Below, one piece after another: positions 1 through 8,200 of a stretch of 8,914 nucleotides of DNA. The notes beneath the pieces were generated by a model. The model saw only the letters and a list, made by a program, of their open reading frames with translations, was not told the DNA's origin and searched no databases. Numbering within the stretch: position 1 is the first letter of the stretch; each line of letters begins with the position of its first letter. A program made the position numbers and the translations under genes. Source of the stretch: Zetaproteobacteria bacterium (GTDB lineage Bacteria > Pseudomonadota > Zetaproteobacteria > Mariprofundales > Mariprofundaceae); the NCBI GenBank assembly GCA_021545665.1, contig JAJRTX010000227.1, positions 1-8,914 of the forward strand, read 5' to 3'.

Positions 1-997
1 CCTCATGAATCAGTGTTTGCAGTAGTTTTTCACTGCTGCACAAAGTCAGGCGCGTTTCATCATCAAGATAGAGAGCATGCTTTTGTTGCTCTTCAGCCAA
101 TTTCAAAATGGCTTTGCCCTGATTATCAACTGCCCTGGATAGAACTGAAAGTTTATCAATTGTTTCAATTAGATAACTATCCTTTCCTACAGCAACTTCC
201 CGATTACTTTCAACCGATTGTGCCAGGCTTCGGACAGCCTCTGAATTTTCACTGAGCAGCGAGGCCAGATAGTTGAGCAGGGCTTCACTGTTGTTCAGAG
301 CCCCTGTGGCATCACCACCTCCCGGCAGAATGGTTTGTACGTTAAGTGTACTCTCCACAACGGAGAAAAATGTATTCTTTGCCCGCTGTGCCTGCAGATA
401 AATGAAACCGAGTATGAGTGAGAAGGCAAGTCCAAACAGGGAAGATGAAAAGGCGGTTCCCATACCGCTCAATGGTTTAGCTAAACCTGATTTCAGTATC
501 AGCATTGATTCTGCAACATCCTGACCCGGCCCGATAGACATGCCGCCAACCAGATTGCCCACCGAACGCACTGTCTCCAGCAGGCCCCAGAATGTACCAA
601 GAAGGCCGAGAAAAATAAGTAGGGCAGTGAGATATTTAGCTGTGTCGTTATCAGAGTTCAGCCTGATTGATACAGCATCCAGCAGTGTTTCACGCGCTTC
701 GGAAGTAAGGCGCTGTTTTTTGACTACCATTGTGGCCAGTGGTTCAAGTATATTGGGAGTAACTTCCGGGATCCACGGGCTGTCGACACTACTCAGCCAG
801 ATATACTCTTTACGTAATCTGTAGACCATAGCCAGCGCGTGGGTAATGCCAATCAACCAAATCAGGGCGATGAAGCCATTAATCCACGGGTTGGCTAAAA
901 ATGTCATTTGTAGCTTGTTTCCCAGCAGGATAGCCAGTGTAATCAGTGCAATCATAAGAATGCCAATCTGAATGAAAAAGGCGCGAGTTCTATTCAT
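1..997 (-). CDS. MotA/TolQ/ExbB-family proton-channel-like membrane protein, 3' end outside window
   Basis: An open frame of 332 codons runs leftward from ATG at 995-997 to the window edge without a stop. A strong ribosome site (AGGGGGAG) lies about 8 nt before the start. Four hydrophobic segments are visible at about residues 7-26, 38-59, 122-142 and 180-201. The third carries LGLLGTFWGLLETV and the fourth SGMGTAFSSSLFGLA, the core signature of the MotA/TolQ/ExbB ion-channel family. The rest (about 205-332) is hydrophilic and probably helical, rich in Glu, Gln, Lys and Ser. Family members form inner-membrane rings that use proton or sodium flow to move a partner that reaches the peptidoglycan or outer membrane. 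From memory, very similar proteins are often encoded next to an OmpA-like peptidoglycan-binding protein. Such a partner would lie left of this window. The specific function is unknown; this is not a canonical flagellar MotA. Confidence 0.85.
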   Translation of the reverse strand, partial: MNRTRAFFIQIGILMIALITLAILLGNKLQMTFLANPWINGFIALIWLIGITHALAMVYRLRKEYIWLSSVDSPWIPEVTPNILEPLATMVVKKQRLTSEARETLLDAVSIRLNSDNDTAKYLTALLIFLGLLGTFWGLLETVRSVGNLVGGMSIGPGQDVAESMLILKSGLAKPLSGMGTAFSSSLFGLAFSLILGFIYLQAQRAKNTFFSVVESTLNVQTILPGGGDATGALNNSEALLNYLASLLSENSEAVRSLAQSVESNREVAVGKDSYLIETIDKLSVLSRAVDNQGKAILKLAEEQQKHALYLDDETRLTLCSSEKLLQTLIHE

Positions 998-1142
998 TTT
1001 CTTCTCCCCCTGTCAGGAATTATCAGTGTGAAGTATATGTAAGTTAACAGGCAATTGCCCGAACTTTTGTTGTCCGAAAGTTTCATGACTATATTTTAAA
1101 AAAGAGAAGAACCAAACCTATACAAAGGTGGTATGTGGAAAA

Positions 1143-1161
1143 AGTGATTCTTATCATTGTC
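1143..1161. promoter_or_regulatory. Possible Fur-box-like site upstream of the small lipoprotein gene
   Basis: The 19 bases here match the classical Fur consensus (GATAATGATAATCATTATC) at 12 of 19 positions by hand alignment; the right half, ATCATTGTC, is the better conserved. The site lies in the spacer between the divergently transcribed MotA-like gene and the lipoprotein gene, 51 bp before the latter's ATG. The match is weak enough to arise by chance in AT-rich DNA, and no clear -35/-10 pair could be assigned around it. Confidence 0.18.
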
Positions 1162-1212
1162 TTCCGTCAGTAATAGGGCAGGTTTTCTGACTTTATTATT
1201 ATCGAGGTAAAT

Positions 1213-1389
1213 ATGAAACAGTTTTTTTTATTGATTGCTCTACTTTTTTTCCTGTCAGGCTGTGTTGGTACAGTGGTTGGAACAGTAGCTGATGTCGCCA
1301 TTGAAGTCGTTGAGGTGCCATTCAAAGTAGGTGGAGCCGTGGTTGATGCTGTCTCTGATGATGAGGAAGAAGAGAAGGAGCAAGAATAG
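1213..1389 (+). CDS. Small lipoprotein (58 aa), function unknown
   Basis: ATG at 1213 is preceded by GAGG at 1204-1207 (5-nt spacing) and opens a 58-residue frame ending TAG at 1387-1389. The N-terminus is a classic lipoprotein signal: a short charged start (MKQ), a hydrophobic stretch (residues 4-14) and the lipobox LSGC with acylated cysteine at 17. The mature part is only about 42 residues: a Val/Gly/Ala-rich segment (residues 18-47, with repeated GxVV and VVxV patterns) followed by a strongly acidic tail (residues 49-58, mainly Asp and Glu). It would be exported and lipid-anchored to the inner or outer membrane; Val rather than Asp follows the cysteine, which fits outer-membrane sorting under the usual +2 rule. 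It resembles the many uncharacterised short lipoproteins of Proteobacteria. Its stop lies 8 bp from the stop of the convergent DUF1456 gene, with no terminator between them. Confidence 0.75.
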   Translation: MKQFFLLIALLFFLSGCVGTVVGTVADVAIEVVEVPFKVGGAVVDAVSDDEEEEKEQE

Positions 1390-1397
1390 TCGGGTTT

Positions 1398-1754
1398 TCA
1401 GTCCTGTTCGCTGTTATTTAGGCCATCCATGGCATCATTGATCAAGCAGCCGAGTTCTTCGAGAGCACCGGCATTATTATTTTTCATCAGATCCAGCACA
1501 TAATTTTCCACACCACGCGGAATGAGATCCGGTTCATCCAGAGAGCCGCGTGAATAGAGAATAAAACCATTGAAAAACTGTTCCAGTTGCTCGTCATTCA
1601 GTTCAACATAATTTTTGTTCTTTGATCCGGCCATAAATGCTTTGATCTGGCTGCTGCTAAAATTACAACCAGCAAGAGAAAATATTTCTCTGGCTTCAAA
1701 GTGTTTGAGGCTATTGGCAATCATGATTTTTTTAAGAATACTATTGTTGTTCAT
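1398..1754 (-). CDS. DUF1456 (YehS-like) family protein, single-repeat form
   Basis: The protein is 118 residues when started at ATG 1752-1754, which has GGAAGG 8 nt upstream. An in-frame ATG at 1815-1817 would add 21 residues that lack family similarity and has no ribosome site, so the shorter start was chosen. Residues 2-69 match one DUF1456 repeat as I know it: NNNSILKKI at the start, then an EIFSLAG block (residues 23-29), SSSQIKAF (33-40), NYVELNDEQLEQFFNGFI (48-65). E. coli YehS (about 156 residues) contains two such repeats. Here the second is absent and replaced by about 50 residues (70-118) containing an acidic helix-like stretch. The family is cytoplasmic and its function is unknown. 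The gene is transcribed divergently from yjbQ and convergently with the small lipoprotein gene. Confidence 0.75.
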   Translation of the reverse strand: MNNNSILKKIMIANSLKHFEAREIFSLAGCNFSSSQIKAFMAGSKNKNYVELNDEQLEQFFNGFILYSRGSLDEPDLIPRGVENYVLDLMKNNNAGALEELGCLINDAMDGLNNSEQD

Positions 1755-1925
1755 GAGGCGGACCTTCCATTGTAAACCATTATTTCTTCTCCAGTCGTTT
1801 TTTTCGCGGCTTTCCATAAAAGTGATGGCGGAACTCTATCCGGATTATGAAGAATCAGAAGAGGCTGAATATTATTTCTTCACATGGCATAGTGATGCGC
1901 AATCAACTATGGAGGGAGTTACAAC

Positions 1926-2345
1926 ATGTGGATACAGAAAATACTTCGATTGCGTGCTTATCCGCGAGGTTTTCATCTGGTTACGTCCGAAATAGTTTCG
2001 CAATTATCTGAATTGTCCCGTTTCAAAACAGGGCTGGCGCATTTCTTTATTCAGCATACCAGTGCCAGTCTTACCATCAATGAAAATGCTGACCCAACTG
2101 TGCGTAGTGATATGGAATCCCATTTCAATCATTTTGTACCGCAGAATCAGTCTTATTACCGCCATACGCTAGAAGGCGCAGACGATATGCCTGCCCATAT
2201 CAAAGCAAGTATGATAGGTAACAGTATTACAATCCCTATTCGAAACGGCGGGTTGGCACTGGGTATCTGGCAGGGCATTTATCTGGGTGAGCATCGTGAT
2301 CGCGGCGGTTGCAGGAAAATTGTTGTTACCCTGCAGGGCGAGTAA
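1926..2345 (+). CDS. yjbQ: YjbQ / UPF0047 family protein (secondary thiamine-phosphate synthase-like)
   Basis: The product is 139 residues, the normal length for the family. ATG at 1926 follows GGAGG at 1911-1915. Hallmarks are visible throughout: [15 protein letters not shown] (residues 43-57), [14 protein letters not shown] (80-93), the family signature beginning at Ser100 (IPIRNGG, then GIWQGIYL at 113-120) and EHRDRGG (122-128). The conserved histidines 44, 80, 91 and 123 and Glu122 are all present and probably bind a metal ion, as suggested by family structures. E. coli YjbQ can supply a low thiamine-phosphate synthase activity when overproduced, but the physiological role is not established. 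The protein is cytoplasmic. It appears monocistronic: upstream DNA is divergent from the DUF1456 gene, and a 199-bp spacer separates it from the efflux operon. Confidence 0.93.
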   Translation: MWIQKILRLRAYPRGFHLVTSEIVSQLSELSRFKTGLAHFFIQHTSASLTINENADPTVRSDMESHFNHFVPQNQSYYRHTLEGADDMPAHIKASMIGNSITIPIRNGGLALGIWQGIYLGEHRDRGGCRKIVVTLQGE

Positions 2346-2502
2346 GCAAGACATCACCGGATACTCAAAATTCGACATTGACATGCAACGCATGCCGCTA
2401 CCCTTTAATCCGTCTGGTCTTCCAGGAAAGAATTCATCATCAATGAGGTGATTATTTGGCTTATTGAAACACCATACGAACCGAATGCTTATACCAAATC
2501 GT

Positions 2503-2514
2503 ATATTATAATAT
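2503..2514. promoter_or_regulatory. Palindromic putative operator overlapping the -10 box of the efflux operon
   Basis: ATATTATAATAT is a perfect 12-bp palindrome 30 bp before the regulator's ATG at 2545. It contains TATAAT at 2507-2512, an exact -10 consensus for the rightward operon; no good -35 is seen 16-18 bp upstream. ArsR-family repressors typically bind AT-rich dyads at their own promoters, so this is the best candidate for an autoregulatory operator. Binding here would directly block RNA polymerase. An AT-rich stretch can produce such a palindrome by chance, so confidence is moderate. Confidence 0.45.
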
Positions 2515-2544
2515 TATGTATTGCTAATGCAAATAGAGGGTGAT

Positions 2545-2877
2545 ATGTTTCGCCTTATGCAGCAGATACCGCAAGATAAAGTTAAAGCAGCCAGTCAGGG
2601 TTTAAGGGCGATTGCACATGAGTTGCGTCTTTCCGTGCTCTGCCTGTTGCTGGAAAGACCGATGTGCGTTCATGAACTGATGCAGGCCACTGGGGCGGCG
2701 CAATCCAATTTGTCTCAGCATCTGTCCAAGATGCGCATGCTTGGCATTCTGGATAATCAGAAGCAGGGGCAGGAAGTGTTTTACCGTATCGCCGATCCCG
2801 GCTTTGCAAATTTGGTTATAGCCTTGAAACAGATTTATTGTCCGGAATTGTGCGCCGCTTCTGAAGAGGAAGCATGA
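2545..2877 (+). CDS. ArsR/SmtB-family repressor, BigR/SqrR/HlyU-like candidate persulfide sensor
   Basis: The protein is 110 residues from ATG 2545, chosen because GAGGG at 2536-2540 is well placed for it; a TTG at 2521 and an ATG at 2527 are in frame but poorly supported. It is a winged helix-turn-helix protein: dimerisation helix (12-37), helix-turn-helix (41-64, recognition helix near QSNLSQHLSKMR), wing (68-83, KQGQEVFYRI), and C-terminal helix (85-101). It has four cysteines: 33, 41, 99 and 103. Cys33 (in VLCLLLE) and Cys99 (in QIYC) are 66 residues apart, the same separation as the sensing pairs of BigR (42/108), SqrR (41/107) and HlyU (38/104), which form disulfide or polysulfide links and release DNA when exposed to persulfides. 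Cys41 and His43 sit where ArsR/SmtB-type metal sensors keep alpha-3 ligands, so metal or metalloid sensing is the main alternative. It overlaps the next gene by ATGA and probably represses the whole operon. Confidence 0.9.
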   Translation: MFRLMQQIPQDKVKAASQGLRAIAHELRLSVLCLLLERPMCVHELMQATGAAQSNLSQHLSKMRMLGILDNQKQGQEVFYRIADPGFANLVIALKQIYCPELCAASEEEA

Positions 2878-4253
2878 TGGCATTTTCTTTCGCTAATATA
2901 TCAGTACATTATTATAGATTAATGAAATATGCGTCGCTCCAGTTGCTGGCCGCTTTGCTGATTTCATCTGCCGTGGCAGGCGAGATCACAACACTGAAAC
3001 AAAGTGTTGTATATGCTCTGGTACATAATCGCCTGCTGGCCGCTGATGCCAGTTCTCTCGATCAGGCCCGGGCTCATGTTGATGATGTGGCTGGCAACTT
3101 ATTACCCAGACTGGATGTTTCCTCCGGCATCAACCGTACCGATTCACCGGGCGATTACTTTGGCATCAAATTGAATCAGCAAAAAATTACTGCTGCCGAT
3201 TTCACCCCGGCACGTTTGAATAACCCCGGTTTTATTAATAACTACCGTACCCGCATTGGCCTGAGCATGCCCATATATCAGGGTGGCGGCTTGTGGGCTG
3301 CCAGGAAGCAGGCCGAACATCTGGCTGGTTCCAGCGACTTCAACCATATTTTCATGCAACAGCAGGTGATTTACCAGACCATTTCTGCCTATGTCCGGGT
3401 TCGTCAGGCCGGAGCTCAGATCAAGGCAGTGGAAAGTGCAGTCGCTGCTGCCGAAAAACGATATTTGGATACACTGGCCATGCGTGAGCGCGGTTTACTC
3501 ATTGATAGTGATGTGATGGATGCGCATGTGCACCTGTTGCGTTCAACCGTTCAGTTGCAGCAGGCTAAAAATGCCCATGCACGTAGTCGCGATGAATTGC
3601 GGCGAGTATTGGGTTTGGATCAACAAACAAATTTAAATGTCGATGAAGAGGTTCATCTGAATGAAGCCCGGCAGACATTGCCGCAAGCTGTGGATTCGGC
3701 TCTGCTCGAAAGGCCGGATTTAAAGGCCCTGAACGAGAGTTATATGGCTGCCGGATCTGCACTTGAGCACAGTGATGCTTCTTTTCGCCCCCGTATTGAT
3801 CTGATTGCGGCACAGGAATGGAATGCTTCAACACCGGCTTTGCGGAATCCCAACACCATGGTTGGCGCTATAGTCAGTATGAATCTTTATGCCGGCGGAA
3901 CGGATCAGGCCAAACAGCGCGCCGCAACGGCAAAGATGATTTCTCTGGAAATGAAAATTGGCGATTTTAAACAGCAAATTCGCAATGAGGTGGCACATGC
4001 TTTTCGCATGCTGGGTGAGACCAGACTGCGCCATCAGAGTGAGTCTGAGGCCTTAAAACAGAGTGAGGAGTCACTTCGCATTAAATCGCTGCGTTATAAA
4101 CAGGGGCTGGCCACCACAACAGACCTGCTTGATGCTCAGCTTCAGGTTGATAATTCCAGACTGGCCAGTATTCAGGCCGAACATGATGTCATCATTGCCA
4201 GAGCCGGTTTGTTGCTGGCTACAGGAACGTTGAACGAGGAGATCATTCGATGA
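2874..4253 (+). CDS. TolC-family outer-membrane efflux protein
   Basis: This 459-residue protein belongs to the outer-membrane factor family, which forms trimeric channel-tunnels from periplasm to cell exterior. The family's internal duplication is visible: each half has a beta-barrel strand followed by a glycine-rich turn into a long helix (MPIYQGGGLWAARKQ at 132-146 and NLYAGGTDQAKQR at 337-349). Between them lie long coiled-coil helices (about 140-245 and 350-450) and the linker motif LLERPDLKAL (277-286). The signal sequence ends near AVA at 33-35. ATG 2874 overlaps the regulator stop by ATGA and has GAGG 4 nt upstream, which favours it, but it gives an unusually long 16-residue leader before MKYASLQLLAALL. 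An in-frame ATG at 2922 would give a normal 19-residue signal peptide but has no ribosome site. It contains no cysteine. It should work with the adaptor and permease that follow. Confidence 0.93.
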   Translation: MMAFSFANISVHYYRLMKYASLQLLAALLISSAVAGEITTLKQSVVYALVHNRLLAADASSLDQARAHVDDVAGNLLPRLDVSSGINRTDSPGDYFGIKLNQQKITAADFTPARLNNPGFINNYRTRIGLSMPIYQGGGLWAARKQAEHLAGSSDFNHIFMQQQVIYQTISAYVRVRQAGAQIKAVESAVAAAEKRYLDTLAMRERGLLIDSDVMDAHVHLLRSTVQLQQAKNAHARSRDELRRVLGLDQQTNLNVDEEVHLNEARQTLPQAVDSALLERPDLKALNESYMAAGSALEHSDASFRPRIDLIAAQEWNASTPALRNPNTMVGAIVSMNLYAGGTDQAKQRAATAKMISLEMKIGDFKQQIRNEVAHAFRMLGETRLRHQSESEALKQSEESLRIKSLRYKQGLATTTDLLDAQLQVDNSRLASIQAEHDVIIARAGLLLATGTLNEEIIR

Positions 4254-5278
4254 GAACTCCCTGGATTATTGCCATAACAGGTCTTGCGCTGCTATTTTTG
4301 CAGGGCTGTGAACAACAGCAAAGCAGCGGGATTCAACCTCAGTCGATAGTGACGACACAGGCTGACAGTATGAATGTGCAGAGCATCGAGATACCGACCC
4401 GCCATGTGACCAGTGGCACGGTCACTTCTGATCATCGGGTTTCGATCAATTCACGCATTTCAGGCTATATCCGCAAATTGACCGTACGCGAGGGTGACAA
4501 GGTCAAGAAAGGTCAGGTGCTGGTGCGCGTTGACCCGGTCAATGCCAATCAGGCTTTGGTGCAGGCGCAGGCCGATCTCTCCAATGCCAAAGCGGAGCTG
4601 GGGCGCTATGAAGAACTGTTCAGGGCGCGAGCTGAAACGCAGCAGCAGCTGGATCGCGTCCGTTTGCGCTATAAGGTTGCCAGATCACAGGTTGCGCAGG
4701 CACGCAATCAGCTAAGTTATGCCGAAGTGCGCTCGCCTGTGGACGGCGTAGTGGTCGAGAAACGACTGAGCAAAGGTGATCTGGCATCACCCGGTGCAGC
4801 GATTCTTATTCTCGAAGATCCGACCAGCCTGCTGGTTGAAACGCATGTGTCTGAGTTGTTCGTCAGTGGTATTCATGCGACTGATAAGGTTGAGATAGAA
4901 ATTTCCTCTCTGCGGCGCAGTTTCCCCGGCATTGTGCGTCAGGTTGTGCAGGCCGCCGATGCGATTTCGCACCAGTTTTTAATCAAGATTGCCTTGCAGC
5001 CTTATGAAAATGTGCATCCGGGCATGTATGCTCAGATTGGATTCAGTGTTGGTTCCCGCAAGGCGCTGATGGTTCCTCTGGCGGCAGTGATCAAACGTGC
5101 CGGTTTGAATGGCATCTATATTGTGGATGGCCAAAATATTGCGCGTTATCGTCAGATTCGTATCGGCCAGGTCAAAGATGACAGGGTAGAAATTCTGGCC
5201 GGTTTACATGATGGTGATACCATCGCCTGGAATGGTAGTCCATCGCTGCGCACCGGCATGTTAGTGCAGGCCAGATAA
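4250..5278 (+). CDS. RND efflux periplasmic adaptor (HlyD/AcrA-type membrane fusion lipoprotein)
   Basis: The product is 342 residues and starts by ATGA overlap with the outer-membrane gene. Residues 1-20 form a lipoprotein signal with lipobox LQGC (Cys20), anchoring the protein to the inner-membrane face. Domain order fits the family: first lipoyl half (about 62-98, SGYIRKLTVREGDKVKKGQ), helical hairpin (about 99-157, heptad-like Gln/Ala/Leu), second lipoyl half (158-188, YAEVRSPVDGVV), beta-barrel (about 192-267) and membrane-proximal domain (about 270-342). In the assembled pump it bridges the permease and the TolC-like channel across the periplasm. Its hairpin is short, suggesting a compact tip contact with the channel. 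The only cysteine in the whole protein is the lipobox residue. The substrate cannot be read from the sequence. Confidence 0.93.
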   Translation: MRTPWIIAITGLALLFLQGCEQQQSSGIQPQSIVTTQADSMNVQSIEIPTRHVTSGTVTSDHRVSINSRISGYIRKLTVREGDKVKKGQVLVRVDPVNANQALVQAQADLSNAKAELGRYEELFRARAETQQQLDRVRLRYKVARSQVAQARNQLSYAEVRSPVDGVVVEKRLSKGDLASPGAAILILEDPTSLLVETHVSELFVSGIHATDKVEIEISSLRRSFPGIVRQVVQAADAISHQFLIKIALQPYENVHPGMYAQIGFSVGSRKALMVPLAAVIKRAGLNGIYIVDGQNIARYRQIRIGQVKDDRVEILAGLHDGDTIAWNGSPSLRTGMLVQAR

Positions 5279-5281
5279 TCG

Positions 5282-8200
5282 ATGACAGATGATGTTCAGA
5301 ATCTGAATATTGCCGGTCGCCTGGGCAAGGTGGCTATGCAGAGCAATATGACGCCGATTATCAGTATCCTGATCTTCTTGATTGGTGCTGTGGCGCTGAT
5401 GATTACACCACGCGAGGAAAATCCGCAGATTGATGTGCCTGCTGCCAATGTGATTGTGCAGATGCAGGGTGCCAGTCCGCAGGAAGTGCAAAATCTGATT
5501 GTGCGCCCGCTGGAAATGATATTGCGTGAAATCACCGGCATTGATCACACCTATGGCATGGCCATGGATTCAGTGGCCGTGGTGACCGTGATGTTCAAGG
5601 TCGGTGAGGATAAAGAAGCCAGTCTGGTTAAACTTTATGACCGCATCATGCAGAATCTGGATCGCATTCCAGCCGGAGCCAGCCAGCCGCTGGTGAAACC
5701 ACTGGATATTGATGATGTTCCGGCCTCGGTAATTACCCTCTCTTCGCCTGATCTGGATGGCTTATCCCTGAAACGACTGGCTGAGCGCGTTCGTGATCAG
5801 CTGGCGCCGCTGGAGGGTGTTTCTGTCGCCCATATTATCGGCGGCAATGATCACCAGATTCGTATCCAGCTTGATCCGGTTCGGCTCGCCGCTTATCACA
5901 TTGCACTGGATCAGTTGCATCAGGTGTTGATCGGAGCCAATGCCGGTGGCCCGGTCGGAAAGCTGGTTGGCAACAATCAGGAAGTAAAAATCTGGCTCGA
6001 TGGCTATCTGAAATCAGCCGCCGAAGTAGGGCGTCTGCTGGTTGGAAAGTGGCAGGATAAACCGGTTTATCTCGGTGATATCGCAACCATTACCGATGGC
6101 CCGTCGGAAGTGGTTAATTTTCATCGCATCGGTTTTGGCGATTCTAATGCTGACAAACCACGCAATGGTGAAGCTGAATTGCCGGCGGTTTCTATCACGC
6201 TGGCCAAGAAACGGGGTACCAATGCTGTTGTGGTTACCCAGCGCATCGAAGATAAGTTGAATGAACTCAAAGGTGATTTCATTCCCGATAATGTGCAGGT
6301 CAATATCACACGCGATTCCGGTGAACGGGCCAATGCGGCAGTGAACCTGTTGCTTGAGCATCTGGGCATAGCTATCGGCACTGTTATTATTATTCTGTTA
6401 CTGTTTCTGGGCTGGCGCGAAGCCGCGATTGTGACGTTGAATATTCCGCTAATTCTGTTTGTCGTTCTGGCGGTCGGTCTGATGGCTGATCAAACCATCA
6501 ACAGGATCACCCTGTTTGCCCTGATTCTCTCTCTTGGTCTGCTGGTTGATGATGCCATTGTGGTGATTGAAAATGTCCACCGTCATTTGCATAAGGGTGT
6601 GGAATCCATGCAGGACAAGGCGAGGCTGATTGTACTGGCCACCAATGAAACCGGAAAACCGACCATTATTGCCACCATAGCAGTGATTCTTGCTTTTATT
6701 CCGATGGCTTTTGTCACCGGCATGATGGGGCCATATATGGGGCCGATTCCGTTTAATGCACCGGTTGCTATGGCTGCTTCACTGGTGATTGCCTATATGT
6801 TTACGCCATGGATTGCGCGTCGCTGGTTGCCGACTAAAATGATTACCGAGGTTATGGAAGATTCACATGAGCCAGCCAGAGATCGGGTTCATCGTGCTTA
6901 TACATGGCTTGCCAGACCGCTGATTGAAAACAAGTGGGTACGTCGTTTGTTTGCTCTGGTCACTTTGCTGTTGTTTGTCGCAGCCATGTTGCAACCGGGT
7001 TGGCAGTTCCTGCGCGCCGAAGGCATTAACGGGCCACTGACAGAGGGCGGCGTTGAATTGAAGATGCTGCCCAAGGGTGACAACAACACATTCAATATCA
7101 CCATAGATTTGCCTGAAGGATCTTCGCTGGAAGAAACCGATGGTGTGACACGTGAAATTGCTGATGTGCTGCGCTCGCATCCAATGGTGAGAGATTATCA
7201 AAGCTTTATCGGTCAGGCCGGGCCCATAGATTTTAATGGCATGCTGCGAGGCGCGGCTTTGCGTCAGGGTTCTCAATTGGCGGAAATCAGAGTCAATCTG
7301 GTTGATAAACATGATCGCTCCATTCGCTCCGATGGTATCGTACTGGAGCTCAGGAAGATGTTGGAGCCGGTCTTGGCAGCGCATCCAAAAGTCAGCATTA
7401 AACTGGTGGAAGATCCGCCGGGGCCACCGGTTCGCGCCACTCTGCTGGCTGAAATTTACGGGCCGGATTATGAAACGCAGCGTGCAATTGCCAAAGCTGT
7501 GCGCAAAACATTCGAGCAGACTTATGATGTTACCGATATTGATGATTCCGCAGGTGAAGATCAGTTGCAGTTGAACATCAATGTCGACAAGGAAAAAGCA
7601 TCACATCTGGGCGTTGCAACCCGACAGGTTGAAACCGCCTTGCGCGACTTTTTGCAGGGTTATGATTTCGGCGCTGTGCATGTCGATCATGAACGCCATT
7701 CGGTGCGCCTGCATGTGCAGCTGCCCAAGGCGTTGCGCGCCCATGCTGAAGATTTGTATCGCATTTATGTCAGTGGCGCTCAGGGCCCTGTGCCGCTGTC
7801 TGCATTTGCCACCATTGAGCAGGAAATTGTATCAAAACCGATATATACGAAAGACGGTCATGCTGTCACTTATGTGATGGCCGAGCCCAGGCAGGGTGCA
7901 CAGGTCTATTCATTGCTGGAAATGGATGCAAAACTCGATGGCAGTGAAATTCTGCCCGGTGAAATATTGAAAACCGGCGGTATGCGTTTCACCGACACAG
8001 CACCGGATAATACCTTCGGTTACCACTTGCTGTGGGATGGTGAAATGCGTCTGACTCTGGATGTGTTCCGCGATCTTGGCGCAGCCTTCATTGTTGCTCT
8101 GGTGCTAATTTATCTGCTTATGGTGGCCTATTACGGTCAGTTTATTCTGCCCATGATGGTGATGGCGCCAACAGCACTGACCATGATTGGCATATTCCCT

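Noticed and set aside
540..824. 94-codon plus-strand frame opposite the MotA-like gene
   Set aside because: The minus frame carries the conserved channel motifs through this stretch. The plus frame has no recognisable features.
1..997. Zorya defence ZorA
   Set aside because: The motif style (GLLGTFWGLLETV, SGMGTAFSSSLFGLA) and length fit the common envelope channel family better, and no other Zorya gene is in the window.
1061..1084. Imperfect repeat CCGAACTTTT / CCGAAAGTTT upstream of the MotA-like gene
   Set aside because: It can be read as a direct or an inverted repeat of about 6 bp with mismatches, which is expected by chance in AT-rich spacer DNA.
1755..1817. Upstream ATG extending the DUF1456 protein by 21 residues
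   Set aside because: There is no ribosome site before 1817. The family begins at the NNNSIL motif, and GGAAGG precedes the ATG at 1754.
1615..1995. 126-codon plus-strand frame across the DUF1456 gene and the yjbQ start
   Set aside because: It overlaps two well-supported genes in other frames, and its product is low-complexity hydrophobic then acidic with no family resemblance. It looks like the antisense shadow of DUF1456.
2382..2425. Short hairpins after yjbQ (CATGC/GCATG and CTGG/CCAG)
   Set aside because: Stems of 4-5 bp without a following T-run are too weak to call as terminators.
2521..2544. TTG or ATG starts (2521, 2527) extending the ArsR-type regulator
   Set aside because: GAGGG sits immediately before ATG 2545. 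The longer starts would fall almost inside the promoter palindrome.
6863..7384. 173-codon minus-strand frame inside the RND permease gene
   Set aside because: It lies wholly antisense to a strongly conserved permease. Its His/Gln-rich translation has no recognisable domain.
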